Shown in pieces: positions 14,394 through 16,987 of a stretch of 16,987 bases of DNA. Each line of letters starts with the position of its first letter. The first letter of the stretch is position 1. A program made the position numbers and the translations under genes. Below the pieces are notes generated by a model. The model made no database searches, was not told the origin of the DNA, and saw only the letters and a list, made by a program, of their open reading frames with translations. The stretch spans positions 1 through 16,987 of the forward strand of contig CAJTVH010000057.1 in assembly GCA_910579745.1 (NCBI GenBank), given 5' to 3'. This DNA is from an uncultured Clostridia bacterium (GTDB lineage Bacteria > Bacillota > Clostridia > Lachnospirales > CAG-274).

Positions 14394-14720
14394 ATGGGGG
14401 AAGTCCTCATATACTGTCATAGCTTTTTAGACTTTATCTCTCGCAAGCGCTACCTGATAGGCGCTGATTTTCGGGTTTGCTTTTTCCTTGCCACTTCACA
14501 GCAGTTTGAACTCTTGGAATTTTTCTTCAATAGCTGTGAAAATGAATTGTTAAAACTTATTTTTGCGGAGAATACCGTACCACGGACAGCCCTTGTGATC
14601 GGTTTGCTTAGGACAGCAAAGATACTCATAGCCAGAAGGATTATGGGTCGTTTTCAGAGAGCGTGGTTACACTCCCTATGCTTTCTACGAGAGCGTTTCT
14701 TATTTTTAGTAGCTAAATAA
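14394..14720. pseudogene. decayed accessory remnant, unidentified
   Basis: This stretch is clearly higher in GC than the DNA to its left. The + strand frame (108 codons from ATG 14394) has no ribosome binding site and reads as hydrophobic, unpatterned sequence, so I do not accept it as a gene. The minus strand shows protein-like fragments in more than one frame, broken by stops and frame changes: KKRSRRKHRECNHAL, then NPSGYEYLCCPKQTDHKGC, then PKISAYQVALARDKV. These would fit an eroded minus-strand gene with a Cys/His-rich segment, perhaps from a mobile element. The family is not identified. An inverted repeat TTCACAGC/GCTGTGAA lies at 14495-14502 and 14533-14540. Confidence 0.3.
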
Positions 14721-14727
14721 AAACCGC

Positions 14728-14756
14728 TTGACAAAATGACGACATAGTGTTATATT
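14728..14756 (+). promoter_or_regulatory. sigma-A promoter of the repressor-M56 peptidase operon
   Basis: A perfect TTGACA (14728-14733), 17-bp spacing and TATATT (14751-14756) give a strong housekeeping promoter. The start point would be near 14763, within the downstream half of the operator dyad. The position 43 bp before the repressor ATG fits autoregulation. Confidence 0.75.
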
Positions 14757-14775
14757 TTAATTGTCAACGCTATGT
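14742..14775. promoter_or_regulatory. putative BlaI/MecI-type operator dyad
   Basis: Arms ACATAGTGTT (14742-14751) and AACGCTATGT (14766-14775) are complementary at 9 of 10 positions. They straddle the -10 box and the predicted start point. BlaI/MecI-family repressors bind such dyads in their own promoters, typically with ACA/TGT half-site ends, and block RNA polymerase. The assignment is from position and symmetry only. Confidence 0.6.
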
Positions 14776-14798
14776 TATACATCGAGGAGGGTAACACC

Positions 14799-15182
14799 AT
14801 GGTACAGCAAATATCCGATTCTGAACTTGAAATTATGAAAATCGTATGGGGAAACTCGGAGGAGGTGACGCTATTCCCTTATATCATGGACGGGCTAGCG
14901 GCCAGGGGCAAGCCGTGTCAAAAGAATACTCTAATTGTGCTGCTGTCACGGCTGATGAACAAGGGTTTTTTGGGCGTCAAGAAAATTGGACGCCATAACG
15001 AATATACCACGCTCGTTTCTGAAACAGAATATCAGACAGCGCAGACGAAAAAATTTATGGATAAGATTTACGAGGGGAGCGCAAAAGGGCTGGTTTCTAA
15101 TCTGATTACGGGCGACCTGCTGGCGGATGAGGAATACGAAGAATTGAAAAGGCTGCTGGAGAAAGGGAAAGAGAAACCATGA
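14799..15182 (+). CDS. BlaI/MecI/CopY family transcriptional repressor
   Basis: The product is a 127-residue winged-helix repressor that presumably represses its own operon until cleaved in response to the M56 protein. The start is ATG 14799, with GAGGAGGG at 14784-14791. The ATG at 14772 lies upstream of that site and is rejected. The family opening SDSELEIMKIVW (residues 6-17), the recognition-helix region KNTLIVLLSRLMNKGFL (42-58) and wing KKIGRHNEYTTLV (61-73) are clear. Residues 74-127 form the dimerisation region. BlaI of Staphylococcus aureus is cut between N101 and F102. Here the equivalent position reads N101-L102. The stop overlaps the next start as ATGA. GC content and codon use differ from the core genes. 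Confidence 0.92.
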   Translation: MVQQISDSELEIMKIVWGNSEEVTLFPYIMDGLAARGKPCQKNTLIVLLSRLMNKGFLGVKKIGRHNEYTTLVSETEYQTAQTKKFMDKIYEGSAKGLVSNLITGDLLADEEYEELKRLLEKGKEKP

Positions 15183-16948
15183 ACGCAGTTTTGAAAGTTT
15201 TCCTGTCTATGTCTTTTTCCGGCGGTTTGCTTATTCTGGCTCTGTTTTTGGGAAACCGATTTTTAAAAGATAAAATTAGTAGACAGTGGCAATATTATAT
15301 TTGGTTTGTTGTCGTTTTACGGCTGCTGCTTCCTTTCGGGACGGATGTAAGTCTGCTGGGGAAAACCTATCAGGCTGTTGACCAGGCAATAACACAGGCC
15401 GCACCTTTACCGCGGCAACAGCCTGCGCCAAACATTCAGGGAAGCAATATTGCCCCTGCTGTTGGGATAGAGCCAGACAATGAAAACACAAATAGTCCGG
15501 CAGACGATTTAACAACTGCCCGCCAATTCCAAGATATGGAGGCGTTTCTGATAAATCATGCCTGGCTGCTTTGGCTGGCGGTTGCGCTTGGTTTTCTAAT
15601 ACGAAAAATAACAATTTATCAGGGATTTATATGGTATATCAAAGCTGGATTGGTCCCTGTTTCCAACATTGAAATATTAGATCGGCTTTCTATTGTTGAG
15701 GAACAGTCAGGCATCAAAAATCCGATAGAGCTATGTGTCAATCCATTAGTTTCTTCTCCGCTGTTGATTGGTTTTTTCCATCCATGTATTGTACTGCCAA
15801 GTGTGGATATTCCAGAAAAGGATTTTCGGTATATCGCCCTGCATGAACTAACGCACTATAAGCGGCGGGATATGTTTTACAAATGGTTGGTGCAGATTAT
15901 CGTCTGCCTACATTGGTTTAACCCGCTTGTTCATCTTATGAGCCGGGAAATTACAAAAACGTGCGAGTTTTCCTGTGATGAAGCTGTCCTTGTTAAAATG
16001 GGATACGACAACGCACAGGACTATGGGAAGACATTACTTAACGCTATGGAGGCAGTTGGGAAATACAAGGAAAATCTCGGAGCTGTCACGTTAAGCGAAA
16101 ATAAACAGTTATTGAAAGAGAGGTTAAGAGCAATTATGAATTTTAAGGAGAAATCAACGACGATACGGTTTCTGACAGGTGCGCTGACTCTGTGTATGAT
16201 GTTTGGGGCGGCTTTTGTTGGTGTTTACCCTGTTGCCGCAGCAGCTAATCATACAGAGGACAATCTTCAGAGAACTGTGGACAAGAACACGCAGGGTAAC
16301 ACAGCTACAAGCGGCGACCGATATTTCCGGATGGCGGAGAAATACTATGAGGCTGGCAGTTTGCCACTGTTTGAAATCGCTTTCCCCCAGCTGGATGAAA
16401 CTGCTCAAAAGACATGGCTTGCAAAACTCTATACTGATAGTGATTTCGCCTTTTTCTCTGTTGCTGTGCGTGGACTTGGCGCAAATTCTCATCTGCTTGC
16501 CGACTTCACAGAAAAGGCGTATACCGATGAAAAAATTGTGTTTTTCTCCATCTTAGCGGACTGCATGGATGAAACGGAACTGGAACTTTGGCTGAATCGA
16601 GCGTTGGAAGATGGGAAGTGGAATTTCCAATCTATGCTGTTTGATAGACTGGACAAGAGCGACGAATTTGATGAACTGAAGGATGAAAAGGATAAAGAAT
16701 GGGCCGCAGCGCAGGAGGCGGAATACCAAGCCGCGGGCGTTATTATGGACGGCAAGGATTATTATTACCAGGGGAAGCTGGTTAATATTTTTTTGGACAT
16801 CCAGACCAACAAGTCCTATTATACGCTGAACATGAACCCAGCAGGAACCGTCAATATCAGAATTATCCGTGATACGAATAACAGAATCACAGGTGTCGCG
16901 TATATGACCGAGGCAGAAGTAGCAGAATTGCTGAATGATATGGCATAA
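15179..16948 (+). CDS. M56 family membrane metallopeptidase (BlaR1/MecR1-like receptor) with a non-PBP sensor domain
   Basis: The product has 589 residues and is predicted to act in the membrane as a signal-activated protease controlling the adjacent repressor. Hydrophobic spans are seen at about 5-25, 35-55 and 125-145, and a fourth at about 328-348 leads into the extracellular part. The zinc site HELTH (222-226) and E263 in CEFSCDEAV match the BlaR1 arrangement of HExxH plus Glu 41 residues after the first His. The region from about 355 on lacks the SxxK, SxN and KTG motifs of the BlaR1/MecR1 penicillin sensor. It has instead a helical, acidic segment and a terminal beta-rich part (YYYQGKLVNIFLD, SYYTLNMNPAGTVNIRI, ITGVAYMTEAEV). 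The signal is therefore unknown and is probably not beta-lactam acylation. No beta-lactamase gene is in view. Confidence 0.9.
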   Translation: MNAVLKVFLSMSFSGGLLILALFLGNRFLKDKISRQWQYYIWFVVVLRLLLPFGTDVSLLGKTYQAVDQAITQAAPLPRQQPAPNIQGSNIAPAVGIEPDNENTNSPADDLTTARQFQDMEAFLINHAWLLWLAVALGFLIRKITIYQGFIWYIKAGLVPVSNIEILDRLSIVEEQSGIKNPIELCVNPLVSSPLLIGFFHPCIVLPSVDIPEKDFRYIALHELTHYKRRDMFYKWLVQIIVCLHWFNPLVHLMSREITKTCEFSCDEAVLVKMGYDNAQDYGKTLLNAMEAVGKYKENLGAVTLSENKQLLKERLRAIMNFKEKSTTIRFLTGALTLCMMFGAAFVGVYPVAAAANHTEDNLQRTVDKNTQGNTATSGDRYFRMAEKYYEAGSLPLFEIAFPQLDETAQKTWLAKLYTDSDFAFFSVAVRGLGANSHLLADFTEKAYTDEKIVFFSILADCMDETELELWLNRALEDGKWNFQSMLFDRLDKSDEFDELKDEKDKEWAAAQEAEYQAAGVIMDGKDYYYQGKLVNIFLDIQTNKSYYTLNMNPAGTVNIRIIRDTNNRITGVAYMTEAEVAELLNDMA

Positions 16949-16987
16949 ACAAAAATACAGTTGCCCAACGGCATATAAAAAATGTTG

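Larger units (their letters stand above)
13913..14798. other. intergenic region spanning the boundary between core and acquired DNA
   Basis: This region holds two inverted repeats just after the 56-aa gene (the second a terminator), then about 350 bp of very AT-rich DNA with no recognisable gene. An inverted repeat ATTATTTG/CAAATAAT lies at 14244-14251 and 14278-14285 with an inner GTATG/CATAC stem. At about 14394 the composition changes to markedly higher GC for the rest of the window. The last part carries the promoter and operator of the repressor gene. No tRNA or attachment-site core is identified. Confidence 0.65.

Noticed and set aside
14394..14720. 108-codon plus-strand open frame as a gene
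   Set aside because: It has no ribosome binding site, its composition is unpatterned and hydrophobic, and minus-strand frames look more protein-like. It is treated as a remnant.
16154..16755. Overlapping frames on both strands inside the M56 peptidase gene
   Set aside because: They lie within a continuous, recognisable coding region and have no ribosome binding sites.
15179..16948. Beta-lactam sensor BlaR1 or MecR1 in the strict sense
   Set aside because: The penicillin-binding motifs are missing from the extracellular half, so beta-lactam sensing is not supported.

Overview
The window is a piece of a low-GC Firmicute chromosome, most likely a Clostridia or Lachnospiraceae-like gut anaerobe. 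The evidence is the strongly AT-rich intergenic DNA, the AGGAGG-type ribosome binding sites, several TTG and GTG starts, and the gene order mreB-mreC-mreD-PBP2-minC-minD-minE-rodA-mgsA. All convincing genes lie on the + strand.

Region 1 (1-3005) holds the tail of a YmfF-type M16 peptidase homologue, a full YmfH-type M16 zinc peptidase, and lgt (prolipoprotein diacylglyceryl transferase). Region 2 (3006-4033) is a kilobase of AT-rich intergenic DNA. It contains one clear copy, one decayed copy and one end-fragment of a palindromic, MITE-like repeat, then a good sigma-A-type promoter ahead of mreB. Region 3 (4034-13576) is a cell-shape and division-site cluster. It encodes MreB, MreC, MreD, a class B PBP2 and RodA (the elongation machinery), interleaved with MinC, MinD and MinE (placement of the Z-ring), and it ends with a methylglyoxal synthase family protein whose active site is altered. 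A second clear copy of the repeat, preceded by a terminator-like hairpin, separates minC from minD by about 730 bp.

Region 4 (13577-14040) holds a 56-codon gene not recognised from any named family. It is enclosed by three inverted repeats, one of which is a strong terminator. Region 5 (14041-16987) begins with AT-rich DNA and then shifts sharply at about 14394 to a higher-GC, differently composed segment. That segment has a decayed, unrecognised stretch followed by a two-gene BlaI/MecI-type repressor and M56 membrane peptidase module. The module has its own strong promoter and overlapping operator. It looks like a horizontally acquired addition next to the cell-wall cluster, and its receptor carries no penicillin-binding sensor domain.

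The most interesting observations are the palindromic repeat family, the substituted catalytic positions of the MgsA-like protein (Asp to Glu and His to Tyr), the hairpin-enclosed 56-aa gene, and the M56 receptor with a non-PBP sensor domain.
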